DNA of 19,689 nt from CADEEN01 sp963740395 (GTDB lineage Bacteria > Pseudomonadota > Gammaproteobacteria > Burkholderiales > Burkholderiaceae_C), in assembly GCA_963740395.1 (NCBI GenBank), contig CAVUEP010000060.1, positions 1-19,689 of the forward strand, in the 5' to 3' direction. Under the pieces are notes generated by a model that did no database searches, had not been told where the DNA came from, and saw nothing but the letters and a program-made list of their open reading frames with translations. Numbering within the stretch: the first letter of the stretch is position 1; the number at the start of each line of letters is the position of its first letter. Positions 1 through 7,244 of this stretch are shown here, in pieces. Position numbers and translations under genes: made by a program.

Positions 1-511
1 CGGGCCGGTCGAGCGACATCACACGCTCGTCGTTGGCGCGGATCGTGGCGGCCGCTTCAGGCGCGAAGATCGACCGGTCGTCCTGCCCTAGCGTCGTGTC
101 CATCGACGCGCCCGTCAAACGAGCGCTTTCGCGGTTGAAGAGCTGGTAGCGGCCTTCGCGGTCCTTCACGAAGATGGCGTCGGGTGAGTTGTCCGCAATG
201 GCCTGCAACAGGGTCAGGGCGCGCTGGCGTGCGCGTTCGGAGGCCTCGGCACTGCCGACGGGCTGCTGCGCCTGGTGCGTCCAGCGGATCATCAGCGCAT
301 ACAGGAGCGCCGCGGTCACGACGACGAAGGCCCAGCCCTTGACCGTCTGCGCAGTCGCCCGCAGCGCGTCGTCTGCAAACAGCCACTGGACCAGGGAGTC
401 GGACAACAGGATCCACAACCCGGCGACCGCCAGATAGACGAGCACGACCGACCACACGGCGCGCCGATCCGGCGACGGGAGCGATCGTGGCGACTGGGAC
501 GGCAGGTTCAT
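1..511 (-). CDS. Membrane-anchored PAS-domain signalling protein, N-terminal part (cut by window edge)
   Basis: The frame opens at an ATG at 511 and runs off the left edge, giving 170 residues. Residues about 19-45 and 56-77 are hydrophobic and read as two membrane helices. The first contains the motif LWILLSDSLV, typical of the short two-helix anchors found before PAS domains in histidine kinases and diguanylate cyclases. A linker of about 20 residues follows. A PAS domain starts near residue 98, with DNSPDAIFVKDREGRYQLFN at 107-126 as the classic S-box opening. The output domain (kinase, GGDEF or EAL) lies outside the window, so the role can only be given as a membrane-bound sensor. A GGAT about 8 bases before the ATG is a weak ribosome-binding site. 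The oxidoreductase gene lies 97 bases upstream on the same strand, so co-transcription is possible but not shown. Confidence 0.8.
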   Translation of the reverse strand, partial: MNLPSQSPRSLPSPDRRAVWSVVLVYLAVAGLWILLSDSLVQWLFADDALRATAQTVKGWAFVVVTAALLYALMIRWTHQAQQPVGSAEASERARQRALTLLQAIADNSPDAIFVKDREGRYQLFNRESARLTGASMDTTLGQDDRSIFAPEAAATIRANDERVMSLDRP

Positions 512-608
512 GTCGATGGCATCCGTGCACGGCCCACCCGTGGCGCTCGCTGACGCTAGCCTATGGCGCACCGCCACGCAATACGCATAGGAACGTTGCC
601 GCTGCGCC

Positions 609-1793
609 TCAGGACACCGCGCCCAGGCCGTAGCGGCCCTGCAACAGGCGGCCGCTGTGGAAGCGCTCGAGCGCGTAGGGCTCGAGCGCCACGTCGGTTG
701 GCAAGGACAACGCCGCTTGCGCCAGGACCCGGCCGACCGCAGGCGACAGCTTGAAGCCATGGCCGGAGAACCCGAAGCCGACGATCAGCCCGGGCACGTC
801 GGGCAGCGGGCCGAGGACCGGGTTCCAGTCGGGAGTGACGTCGTAGACCCCGGTCCACGACGAGGCCAGGCCAGCGGTCTCGAACGAAGGGAAACGCTCG
901 GCCGCCTGGGCACCGACCTCGGCCACGTAGTCCATCGGGATGTCGCCCTGTTCGTTGTCGGGCGCCGCCAGCGTCGTGCCGACGATGCCCTCGCTGACCA
1001 GCATCTGGCGTCCGCCGTAGCTGCGGCAATAGAGCATGCCGGGCGAGCCGAGGTCCTTGTAGACCGGCATGTCGAAGGTGTAGGCCTCGGGGCCCTCGAG
1101 CGCGAGCACGGTGTGCCGCTCCGCTTTGACCGGTATGGCGATGCCGGTCCAGCGCTCGATGTCGCCCGACCAGATGTTCTGCGTGCTGACGACCACCGGC
1201 GCATCGAAGCGGCCGCGCGACGTCTCGACGCCCATGACCTTGCCATGCGCGAGCAGGAGCTGCTGCACCTCGACGCCTTCGATGATCTTCACGCCGCGCC
1301 GCCTGGCAGCGCGCGCAAAGCTCGTCGCCACCAGATAGGCGTCGGCAAATCCGGCCTCGGGCTCGAAGCCAATCAGTGCCGCGTCATCGAAGCGGCAGAT
1401 CGGCAGCTTTGCACTCGCCTCGATCGGGCTCAGCAGCTGCAGCGGGATGCCGCTCGCCTGCTGGGCCGCGAGTGACGCGCGCAGCGGCTCGAGCTTGTCG
1501 CCCTCGGGTGCGGCGATCAGGTAGCCGCATTTCACGAGCCCGGCCGAGGCCTCCTCGTCGCCGAGGTATTGCGCGAACCGGTCGAACACCTGCCACGACC
1601 GGCGCGCCAGGTCGACGTTCTCGGGCACCGAATAGTGGGTGCGCAGGATGCCGCTCGACTGCGCCGTCGTGCCCGCACCGATCTGCGTGCGATCGAGCAC
1701 GAGCACACGGCCCGCCCCCAGTTCGGCAAGGTGCCAGGCGACCGAGGTGCCGATGACACCGGCCCCGATCACGATCACGTCGTAGTGGTCCAT
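609..1793 (-). CDS. FAD-dependent oxidoreductase, DAO family (sarcosine oxidase beta/DadA-like)
   Basis: A 394-residue protein. Residues 4-34 form a dinucleotide-binding Rossmann fold: YDVIVIGAGVIG carries the GxGxxG motif at 10-15, and VLVLDR ends the second strand with the acidic residue that binds the FAD ribose. A conserved SSG follows near 47-49. The C-terminal stretch WTGVYDVTPDWNPVLGPLPDVPGLIVGFGFSGHGFKLSPAVG is the usual FAD-contacting end of D-amino-acid or sarcosine oxidase-type enzymes. The family oxidises secondary or primary amine substrates such as sarcosine, glycine derivatives or D-amino acids, passing electrons to O2 or an electron carrier. The substrate cannot be read from sequence. 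There is no signal peptide, so it is probably cytoplasmic or membrane-associated. It is transcribed away from the dienelactone hydrolase gene across a 77-base gap. The family is secure; the exact substrate is not. Confidence 0.88.
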   Translation of the reverse strand: MDHYDVIVIGAGVIGTSVAWHLAELGAGRVLVLDRTQIGAGTTAQSSGILRTHYSVPENVDLARRSWQVFDRFAQYLGDEEASAGLVKCGYLIAAPEGDKLEPLRASLAAQQASGIPLQLLSPIEASAKLPICRFDDAALIGFEPEAGFADAYLVATSFARAARRRGVKIIEGVEVQQLLLAHGKVMGVETSRGRFDAPVVVSTQNIWSGDIERWTGIAIPVKAERHTVLALEGPEAYTFDMPVYKDLGSPGMLYCRSYGGRQMLVSEGIVGTTLAAPDNEQGDIPMDYVAEVGAQAAERFPSFETAGLASSWTGVYDVTPDWNPVLGPLPDVPGLIVGFGFSGHGFKLSPAVGRVLAQAALSLPTDVALEPYALERFHSGRLLQGRYGLGAVS

Positions 1794-1810
1794 CGGCCCA
1801 GGATAGCCGC

Positions 1811-1840
1811 TTGACGCGATGCACGACGAGGTCCTAACGT
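1811..1840 (+). promoter_or_regulatory. Candidate sigma-70 promoter for the dienelactone hydrolase gene
   Basis: TTGACG at 1811-1816 and TAACGT at 1835-1840 are separated by 18 bases. The -35 matches the consensus at five of six positions and the -10 at four of six. Transcription would start near 1847, between two possible ATG codons (1844 and 1871), which favours the second as the real start. This is a consensus match only. Confidence 0.4.
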
Positions 1841-1870
1841 GGCATGCCGCAACGAACCAGGAGACAGGTC

Positions 1871-2563
1871 ATGGGCAAGACGATCCGCTTCAATCGCCCC
1901 GATGGAAAGCCGGTCGACGCCTACCTCGCAGAGTCGGCGACCCCCAAGGGTGCGCCGGCGGTGGTCGTGATCCAGGAATGGTGGGGGTTGAACGACCAGA
2001 TCCGCGGCGTCGCCAACCGGCTCGCGGATGCCGGCTTCACGGCCCTGGTGCCCGATCTGTACCGCGGCAAGTCGACCGTCGAGGCCGAGGAGGCGCATCA
2101 CCTGATGTCGGGGCTGGACTTCGGCGATGCCGCCGCGCAGGACATCCGCGGCGCCATCCAGCACCTGAAGGCGGGCGGCGCCAAGGTCGGCGTGACGGGC
2201 TTTTGCATGGGCGGCGCGCTGACCCTGCTGGCCTTGTCGCAATCCCCCGAGGCCGATGCCGGCGTGGTCTGGTACGGCTTGCCGCCGCTCGAGTTCCTCG
2301 ACGCGTCGAAGATCAAGGTGCCGCTGCTGGCGCATTGGGCCGAGCAGGATGGCGCGTTCCCGATCGCCGGCGTCGATGCCCTCGAGAAGAAGCTGGCCGA
2401 AGCCGCCGTAGCCTACCGCGGCCATCGTTACCTCGCGATGCACGGCTTCGCCAACGAGACCGCGCAGGGCCGCGGGCGGATCCCGATCACCCAGTACGAC
2501 GCCGCCTGGGCCGGGCTGGCCTGGGACCGCAGCTTCGCATTCTTCGGCCGTCATCTGGGCTGA
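1871..2563 (+). CDS. Dienelactone hydrolase family protein
   Basis: A 230-residue alpha/beta hydrolase. Starting at 1871, the nucleophile is Cys112 in GFCMGG, with Asp160 in AEQDGAFP and His191 in MHGFAN. The spacings of 48 and 31 residues equal those of the Cys123/Asp171/His202 triad of classical Pseudomonas dienelactone hydrolase, and Glu36 in IQEWWGLN matches the Glu36 that primes the cysteine in that enzyme. These enzymes hydrolyse dienelactone in chloroaromatic degradation, but most genomic homologues act on unknown lactones or esters. No ortho-cleavage genes are nearby, so a specific pathway is not supported. The start at 1871 is preferred over an in-frame ATG at 1844 because AGGAGA at 1859-1864 precedes it at good spacing. 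There is no signal peptide, so it should be cytoplasmic. Confidence 0.9.
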   Translation: MGKTIRFNRPDGKPVDAYLAESATPKGAPAVVVIQEWWGLNDQIRGVANRLADAGFTALVPDLYRGKSTVEAEEAHHLMSGLDFGDAAAQDIRGAIQHLKAGGAKVGVTGFCMGGALTLLALSQSPEADAGVVWYGLPPLEFLDASKIKVPLLAHWAEQDGAFPIAGVDALEKKLAEAAVAYRGHRYLAMHGFANETAQGRGRIPITQYDAAWAGLAWDRSFAFFGRHLG

Positions 2564-2592
2564 CCCCGGCCCCGAGGGCAAATCACGAGAGG

Positions 2593-2616
2593 CGACGCGC
2601 GATCGGCGCGCTATCG
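2593..2616. repeat. Possible small stem-loop between dienelactone hydrolase and TRAP receptor genes
   Basis: CGCGC at 2596-2600 pairs with GCGCG at 2606-2610 around the loop GATCG, and CGA/TCG just outside could extend the stem imperfectly. It lies in the 85-base gap before the TRAP operon and could be a weak terminator or operator. It is short and GC-rich, so chance is likely. Confidence 0.2.
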
Positions 2617-2648
2617 TCGTGTATTCGATCCACTGGAGGAGATAGGTC

Positions 2649-3617
2649 ATGACAATCAACTGGAAACAGACGGCGGCGATCATCGCCGTGGCGGCGGTCG
2701 CGACGACCGCCTTCGCGCAGCAGCGTTTGTTCTTCGGCGTCGCCACCGGCGGCACCGGCGGCACCTACTACCCGCTCGGCGGCATGCTGGCCCAGCTGAT
2801 CTCGAACAAGGCCGTGGTCGACGGCAAGAAGATCAGCGCCACCGCCGAAGCCGGCGGCGCCTCGGTCGCCAACGTCAAGCTGCTCGGCAACAAGGACATC
2901 GAGTCGGCCTTCGTCGCCGCCGACATCCTCGACGCCGCCTACAACGGCAAGGGCCAGTTCAACGGCGCAGCGATCAAGAACGTGCGCGCGCTCGGTGCGC
3001 TGTACCCGGAGACGGTGCAGCTGATCACGCGCGCCGACTCGGGCATCAACACGGTCAAGGACCTCAAGGGCAAGAGCATCTCTTCGGGCTCGCCCGGTTC
3101 AGGCCAGTACCAGTTGCTGACCGACCTGCTCCAGGTCTACGGCATGACACGCGCCGATATCAAGGAGGATCTGTCCTCCTTCACGCAGGCGGTCGACAAG
3201 ATCAAGGATGGCAACCTGCACGCCACGCTGATCACCGCCGGAGTGCCCACCGCCGCCGTGACCGACTTCGCGCAGAGCCATGCGCTCAAGGTGATTCCGC
3301 TCGCCGGCCCCGAGATCGCGACGCTGCAGAAGCAGCAGCCCTACTACACCAATGTCAAGCTGCCGGCCGACAGCTACAAGGGTCAGACGACGGCCGTCGA
3401 CACGCTCGCGGTGATGGCGGTCTGGGCCACCCATGACGCGGTGCCCGACAGCGTCGCCTACGAGGTGACCAAGGCCCTGTTCGAGAACGTGGCGATCATG
3501 GGCCAGGTCCATGTGCAGGGCAAGAACATCAGCCTCGCCACCGCGCTGGCGGTCGGCACCGCGCCGCTCCACCCGGGCGCGCTGAAGTACTTCAAGGAAA
3601 AGGGCATCGTCAAGTGA
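2649..3617 (+). CDS. TAXI-family TRAP transporter solute-binding protein
   Basis: A 322-residue periplasmic receptor of a tripartite ATP-independent (TRAP) transporter. Residues 1-23 are a signal peptide with predicted cleavage after AFA (AFA/QQ). The mature protein opens with LFFGVATGGTGGTYYPLGG, the hallmark of the TAXI (TRAP-associated extracytoplasmic immunogenic) family. Later blocks such as the one around DSGINTVKDLKGKSISSGSP also fit the two-lobed binding fold. It would capture a solute, probably a small organic acid or amino acid, and pass it to the membrane permease; the ligand cannot be inferred. GGAGGA at 2635-2640 is a strong ribosome-binding site for the ATG at 2649. The gene overlaps the next by four bases, and the permease gene follows, so this is the first gene of a transport operon. 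Confidence 0.93.
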   Translation: MTINWKQTAAIIAVAAVATTAFAQQRLFFGVATGGTGGTYYPLGGMLAQLISNKAVVDGKKISATAEAGGASVANVKLLGNKDIESAFVAADILDAAYNGKGQFNGAAIKNVRALGALYPETVQLITRADSGINTVKDLKGKSISSGSPGSGQYQLLTDLLQVYGMTRADIKEDLSSFTQAVDKIKDGNLHATLITAGVPTAAVTDFAQSHALKVIPLAGPEIATLQKQQPYYTNVKLPADSYKGQTTAVDTLAVMAVWATHDAVPDSVAYEVTKALFENVAIMGQVHVQGKNISLATALAVGTAPLHPGALKYFKEKGIVK

Positions 3618-4084
3618 ATCGGGTGCAGCGCGCCGCCATCGTGGCGGGCGCGCTGCTCGGATCATCGGCGGCGCCCGCATGCGAACTGTTGTTGAGCGAG
3701 CACCGCAGCGGGCGCGAGCTCGCGCGGCTCGCGCTCAGTCCCGAAGCGCCGTCGGCCCGCATCGACTTCACCCATTCGGTGCTGAACACCCCCGTCAGCG
3801 ACGTCTACGTCTGGCGCGCCGACGCGTCCGGCTGGCGCGCGCACCTGATCGAAGAGCGCTATGTCGGTGACGGTTATGGCCTGCCGAACGCGGCCGGTCC
3901 GGGCGAGCGCCTGCAGCGCGACGGCGACGGCTGGCGCCTGACGCTGGACCGGGTCGTGCACCCGCTGGTCGTGCCACCGGTCCAGGCGATGCGCGTCACC
4001 GTCGGCGACCGCGCGCCGGTGCCGCTGCACACATTGAGCCGCCACTCCATCGAACTGCGGGCCACCGGTTGCCCGCTGCCATGA
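3614..4084 (+). CDS. DUF1850 domain-containing protein of the TAXI TRAP operon
   Basis: A 156-residue protein starting at a GTG that overlaps the receptor's stop codon (GTGA, 3614-3617), so translation is probably coupled. The first 23 or so residues form a signal peptide ending near SAAPAC. The cysteine suggests a lipoprotein, but the -3 residue is alanine, so the lipobox is poor. The core has the DUF1850 signature: FTHSVLNTPVSDVY followed by IEERYVGDGYGLP and the C-terminal VVHPLVVPPVQAMRV. DUF1850 proteins commonly sit between the receptor and fused permease of TAXI TRAP systems, as here. Their biochemical role is not established; an extracytoplasmic accessory to the transporter is the simplest inference. 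Confidence 0.85.
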   Translation: MNRVQRAAIVAGALLGSSAAPACELLLSEHRSGRELARLALSPEAPSARIDFTHSVLNTPVSDVYVWRADASGWRAHLIEERYVGDGYGLPNAAGPGERLQRDGDGWRLTLDRVVHPLVVPPVQAMRVTVGDRAPVPLHTLSRHSIELRATGCPLP

Positions 4085-4094
4085 CAGGACTCCC

Positions 4095-6293
4095 ATGAGC
4101 GCTGCCACCCAGTCTGAAATCGACCGCCTGATCGAGCAGTTCGACCCCGAGTCGAGCTTTCGCAAATTGGCCGGGCTGGCGGCCGGGATCGTCACGGTGC
4201 TGGCGGTGGGCCTGTCCGGCTGGCACTACTACACCGCCGGTTTCGGCCTTGAAAACGAGATCGCTCATCGGGCGATCCATCTGTCGGTCGTGCTTGGCCT
4301 GTGTTTCCTCGTCTTCCCGCGCCAGAAGCGCCTGGGCGGGCCCTGGGAGTGGATCGTCTCGCTCGGTCTCGTGGTGTTCTACCTGCTGATGGGCTACGAG
4401 CTGATCCAGGCCACGTCGGACCCGATTCCGCCGGGTGCGACGTTCGCCTTCGGCGTCGTGCTGCTGGCGATCGCCGGCCTGTCGCTGCCGTTCAAGGTGT
4501 ATGACGGCAGCCACCAGCACATCCCGCTGCGCGACTGGATCTTCGCGCTGCTCGCATCGGGCTTCTCGCTCTACCTGCTGGTCTTCTTCGACCAGATCTT
4601 CCTCGAGCGGCCGGGCGAACACACGCCGGTCGACCTGATGGTCGGTGTGATCGCGATCGCGATGGTGATCGAGGCGACGCGCCGCACGATGGGCATCTTC
4701 CTGCCCTTGCTGGCCATCGCGACGGTGCTGTACGGCATCTTCGGGCCCTACCTGCCCGGCGGCCTCGGCCACCGCGGCTACAGCGTGCCGCGAGTCGTCG
4801 CCCATCTGTACAAGGGCACCGAGGGCATCTACGGCATTCCGGTCGGCGTCGTCGCGACCTTCGTCTTCCACTTCGTGCTGTTCGGCATCATGGCCCAGCT
4901 GACCGGCCTCGGGCAGCTGTTCGTCAACCTGGCGACGATCGCAGCCGGGCGCTTCGCCGGCGGGCCGGCCAAGGTCAGCGTGGTCTCGTCGGGACTGTTC
5001 GGCATGATCTCGGGCTCGCCGATCGCCAACACCGTGACCACCGGCGTGATGACGATCCCGCTGATGAAGAAGGTCGGCTTCTCGCCGCGCTTCGCCGGCG
5101 GCGTCGAGGCCTCGGCGTCGTGCGGCGGCCAGGTCACGCCGCCGATCATGGGTGCGGCCGCCTTCATCATGGCCGAGACGCTGGGCATCCCGTACAACCA
5201 GCTGATCCTGGTCGCCATCGTGCCGGCCGCGCTGCACTACTTCGCGATCCTCTTCATGGTCCACCTGGAGGCGCGGCGGCTGAAGCTGTCGGGCATGGAC
5301 CCATCGGAGATCCCTTCGCTCAAGGTGGTGCTGAAGAGCTCCTGGCACCTCTTCATTCCGCTCATCGTGATGGTCACGCTGCTGCTGATGCAGTACACGC
5401 CATTCCTGGCCGCGTTCTGGGGCATCACGCTGACGGTGGCCTGCTCCTGGATTCCGCGCCTGATCGGGCAACTACGGCCGCCGCATGACCGGGACTGACG
5501 GTCGGGCCGCGGGCCCTCGTGCAGGGCTTCGAGATGGGGGCCAAGTCGGCGCTCAGCATCGGCGCGGCCTGCGCCTGCGTCGGCTTCGTGCTCGGCATCA
5601 CCACGTTGACCGGCATGGGCTTCAAGTTCTCGGCCTGGGTGATCGACCTGTCGGGCATCGCGGCGCAGATGGTGCTCTCGGTCGACGTCTTCGGCTGGTT
5701 CGCGCTGAACCAGGTGACGATCCTGTTCGGCCTGTTCTTCACCGCCGCGGCCTGCATCGTGATGGGCTCGGGCGTGCCGACGACGCCGACCTACATCATC
5801 CTCGCCGCGATCGTCGCGCCGGCGCTGGCGCAGCTCGGCGTGCCGCAGCTGGCGACGCATTTCTTCGTCTTCTACTTCGGCGTGCTGGCCGACGTGACGC
5901 CGCCGGTGGCGCTGGCCGCGTTCGCCGCCGCCGGCATCGCGCGCAGCGAACCGATGCGCACCGGCATGACGGCGTTCCGGCTGTCGATGGGCAAGGCGCT
6001 GGTGCCCTTCGCCTTCGTCTACACGCCGGCGCTGCTGCTGATCGACTTCAGCTGGAGCGCCTTCCTGATCGCCAGCGGTGTCGGCGATCGTCGCCGTGAT
6101 GGGGCTGGGCGCGGCCTACACCGGCCAGTTCGGTCGCCGCATCGGGCGCCCGGCCTTCCTCGCGCTGAACCTGTTCTCGCTGTCGCTGGTGTTCGCCAAG
6201 CCCGACGGTGTCGGCGGTCGTCGGTGCCCGGTCGTGCTGGCGATCCTGTGGTGGCACCGGCGCGCGGGCCGAACGGTCGACGCCGTCGCCTGA
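4095..6293 (+). pseudogene. TRAP transporter permease, fused 4TM/12TM (TAXI type), frame interrupted by single-base indels
   Basis: The first 467 residues are open from ATG 4095 (AGGA at 4086-4089). They carry the small 4TM part and the start of the large DctM-like part, including FGMISGSPIANTVTTGVMTIPLMKKVGF and ASCGGQVTPPIMGAAAFIMAE, highly typical of this family. The frame stops at 5498 but homology resumes in another frame as ALVQGFEMGAKSALSIGAACACVGF. A missing G in the run at 5491-5493 would restore it. A second shift falls at GTCGGCG 6080-6086, after which AIVAVMGLGAAYTGQFG reads in the original phase, and a compensated pair lies near 6210-6230. Repaired, the protein would be about 733 residues, normal for fused permeases, ending at the TGA at 6291-6293. 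It drives ion-coupled uptake of the receptor's ligand. Preserved motifs on both sides suggest sequencing error rather than decay. Confidence 0.85.
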
Positions 6294-6319
6294 CCCTGCC
6301 GCCCCGTTGAGCTGACGCA

Positions 6320-6335
6320 GCGCCCGCCGGGGCGC
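6320..6335 (+). terminator. Possible hairpin downstream of the TRAP operon
   Basis: GCGCCC at 6320-6325 pairs with GGGCGC at 6330-6335 around a four-base loop, 27 bases after the permease stop. No T-run follows, so intrinsic termination would be weak. The position fits the end of the transport operon. Confidence 0.3.
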
Positions 6336-6376
6336 GCCGCAGTCTCGCGCCGCGCATTCACGAGATCCCGCCCGTT

Positions 6377-6402
6377 GCCAGATGACAAACATGTCATCTG
6401 GC
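6377..6402. promoter_or_regulatory. Perfect 11-bp inverted repeat upstream of the tandem small genes
   Basis: GCCAGATGACA at 6377-6387 and TGTCATCTGGC at 6392-6402 are exact reverse complements separated by AACA. The composition is mixed, unlike the GC-rich background, so chance formation is improbable. It lies 84 bases after the permease stop and 99 bases before the first DUF4148-like gene. It could be an operator for a dimeric regulator, for example of the TetR, MarR or GntR type, or a hairpin ending the TRAP transcript. No T-run follows, which slightly favours the operator reading. Confidence 0.5.
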
Positions 6403-6501
6403 TGTGCGGCGGGCGTCGGCTGGCACGCCCAGACTTCAGTCCATGGTCAGCACAACGCAGGCCACCACAGCCCCCTCAAGACGCTACCCAAGGAGATCCT
6501 C

Positions 6502-6807
6502 ATGAACACCCGCACCCTCATCGCCGCCGCCGCCCTCACCTTCGCCGCCGCCGGCAGCGCATTCGCCCAGGAAGCCACGATCGACACGAGCTTCCAGTTC
6601 ACCCAGTCGACCGTCAGCCGCACCGCGGTCCAGGCCGAAGCGAAACGCGCCCTCGCGGCCGGCGAGCTGAGCGAGATGGCGCAGTTGAACCCACAGATCG
6701 AAATCGACAGCATGTTGAGCCGCGAAGCAGTGCGCGCCGCGACCGCCAAGGCGCTCAAGCGCGGTGCGGTCGCCAGCGTCAATGCCGAGGCCTTCTCCTT
6801 CGCCTGA
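6502..6807 (+). CDS. Small secreted DUF4148-like protein, copy 1
   Basis: A 101-residue protein with a clear signal peptide: MNTRTLIAAAALTFAAAGSAFA, with cleavage after residue 22 before QEATI. The mature part is about 79 residues, mostly charged and alanine-rich. It has two copies of an SRxxVxAxxxxALxxG motif: SRTAVQAEAKRALAAG and SREAVRAATAKALKRG. The N-terminal signal plus an SR-x-x-VQAE segment resembles DUF4148, a family of small exported proteins common in Burkholderiales whose function is unknown. The ribosome-binding site AAGGAG at 6490-6495 fits the ATG at 6502. A paralogue follows 51 bases downstream. No catalytic motif or cysteine is visible. The family assignment is by recognition of the pattern; function is not known. 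Confidence 0.75.
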   Translation: MNTRTLIAAAALTFAAAGSAFAQEATIDTSFQFTQSTVSRTAVQAEAKRALAAGELSEMAQLNPQIEIDSMLSREAVRAATAKALKRGAVASVNAEAFSFA

Positions 6808-6858
6808 TCGATCCACGAACCGCTTCACTCCCACACACTCCACTGAAGGACACCGATC

Positions 6859-7164
6859 ATGAACACCCGCACCCTGCTCGCCACCGCCACCCTCGCCTTC
6901 GCCGCCGCCGGCAGCGCATTCGCGCAGGAAGCGACGATTGCCCCGACCGAGGCGTTCGCAAGCTCGACGGTCAGCCGCGCCGAAGTCCAGGCCGAAGCCC
7001 GCCGCGCCCTGGCCGCCGGTGAACTGCACGAGACCGCGCAGCTCAACCCGCAGTTGACCGTCGACAGCCGCCTGAGCCGCGAGGTCGTGCGCGCCGCGAC
7101 GATCAAGGCGCTGCAGCGGGGTGCCGTCTCCAGCGTCAACGCCGAGGCCTACAGCTTCGGCTGA
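6859..7164 (+). CDS. Small secreted DUF4148-like protein, copy 2
   Basis: Same length (101 residues) and architecture as the preceding gene, about three quarters identical in a by-eye alignment without gaps. The signal peptide MNTRTLLATATLAFAAAGSAFA ends at the same point. Differences concentrate at residues 28-35, just after the cleavage site, and at scattered single positions, while QAEARRALAAGEL and NAEAYSFG are retained. The two internal motifs are SRAEVQAEARRALAAG and SREVVRAATIKALQRG. A purine-rich AAGGA about 8 bases before the ATG serves as ribosome-binding site. With 51 bases between the copies and a hairpin after this one, they probably form a two-gene transcript. Function is unknown; an exported small envelope or stress-related protein is only a guess. 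Confidence 0.75.
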   Translation: MNTRTLLATATLAFAAAGSAFAQEATIAPTEAFASSTVSRAEVQAEARRALAAGELHETAQLNPQLTVDSRLSREVVRAATIKALQRGAVSSVNAEAYSFG

Positions 7165-7199
7165 GCGACGCGCCAGCCGAGCGCAACCGAGCGTGAGCC

Positions 7200-7219
7200 A
7201 GCGCCCCTGCGGGGGCGCT
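7200..7219 (+). terminator. GC-rich hairpin, likely terminator of the tandem small genes
   Basis: AGCGCCCC at 7200-7207 and GGGGCGCT at 7212-7219 form a perfect 8-bp stem with loop TGCG, starting 36 bases after the second small gene's stop. The following TCGTCGTT is only partly T-rich, so termination strength is uncertain. The position, between that stop and the next start at 7245, fits a terminator. Confidence 0.65.
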
Positions 7220-7244
7220 TCGTCGTTGCCGACCCTCGGTCACA

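Larger units (their letters stand above)
6502..7164 (+). repeat. Tandem gene duplication (357-base offset)
   Basis: The genes at 6502 and 6859 share long identical DNA stretches, especially the first bases of the coding region and the end of the signal-peptide region. They encode equal-length, gaplessly alignable proteins, so this is a local tandem duplication. Divergence at about a quarter of residues shows it is not recent. Confidence 0.8.

Noticed and set aside
1775..2764. 329-codon minus-strand frame spanning the hydrolase gene
   Set aside because: It crosses a divergent promoter region and the whole hydrolase whose triad spacing is exact; its translation has no family features.
3614..3690. 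Lipoprotein signal in the DUF1850 protein
   Set aside because: A cysteine follows the hydrophobic region, but the APAC sequence lacks the leucine expected at -3, so a lipobox is not supported.
3996..5471. Long open frame on the minus strand (491 codons) opposite the TRAP permease
   Set aside because: The predicted protein is dominated by Arg, Asp, His and Gln with no domain, the usual shadow of a GC-rich gene's third positions. The plus strand has a clear permease.
5480..5525. Programmed ribosomal frameshift in the TRAP permease
   Set aside because: No slippery heptamer or downstream pseudoknot is evident, further shifts occur later in the same gene, and similar indels affect unrelated genes, so error is simpler.
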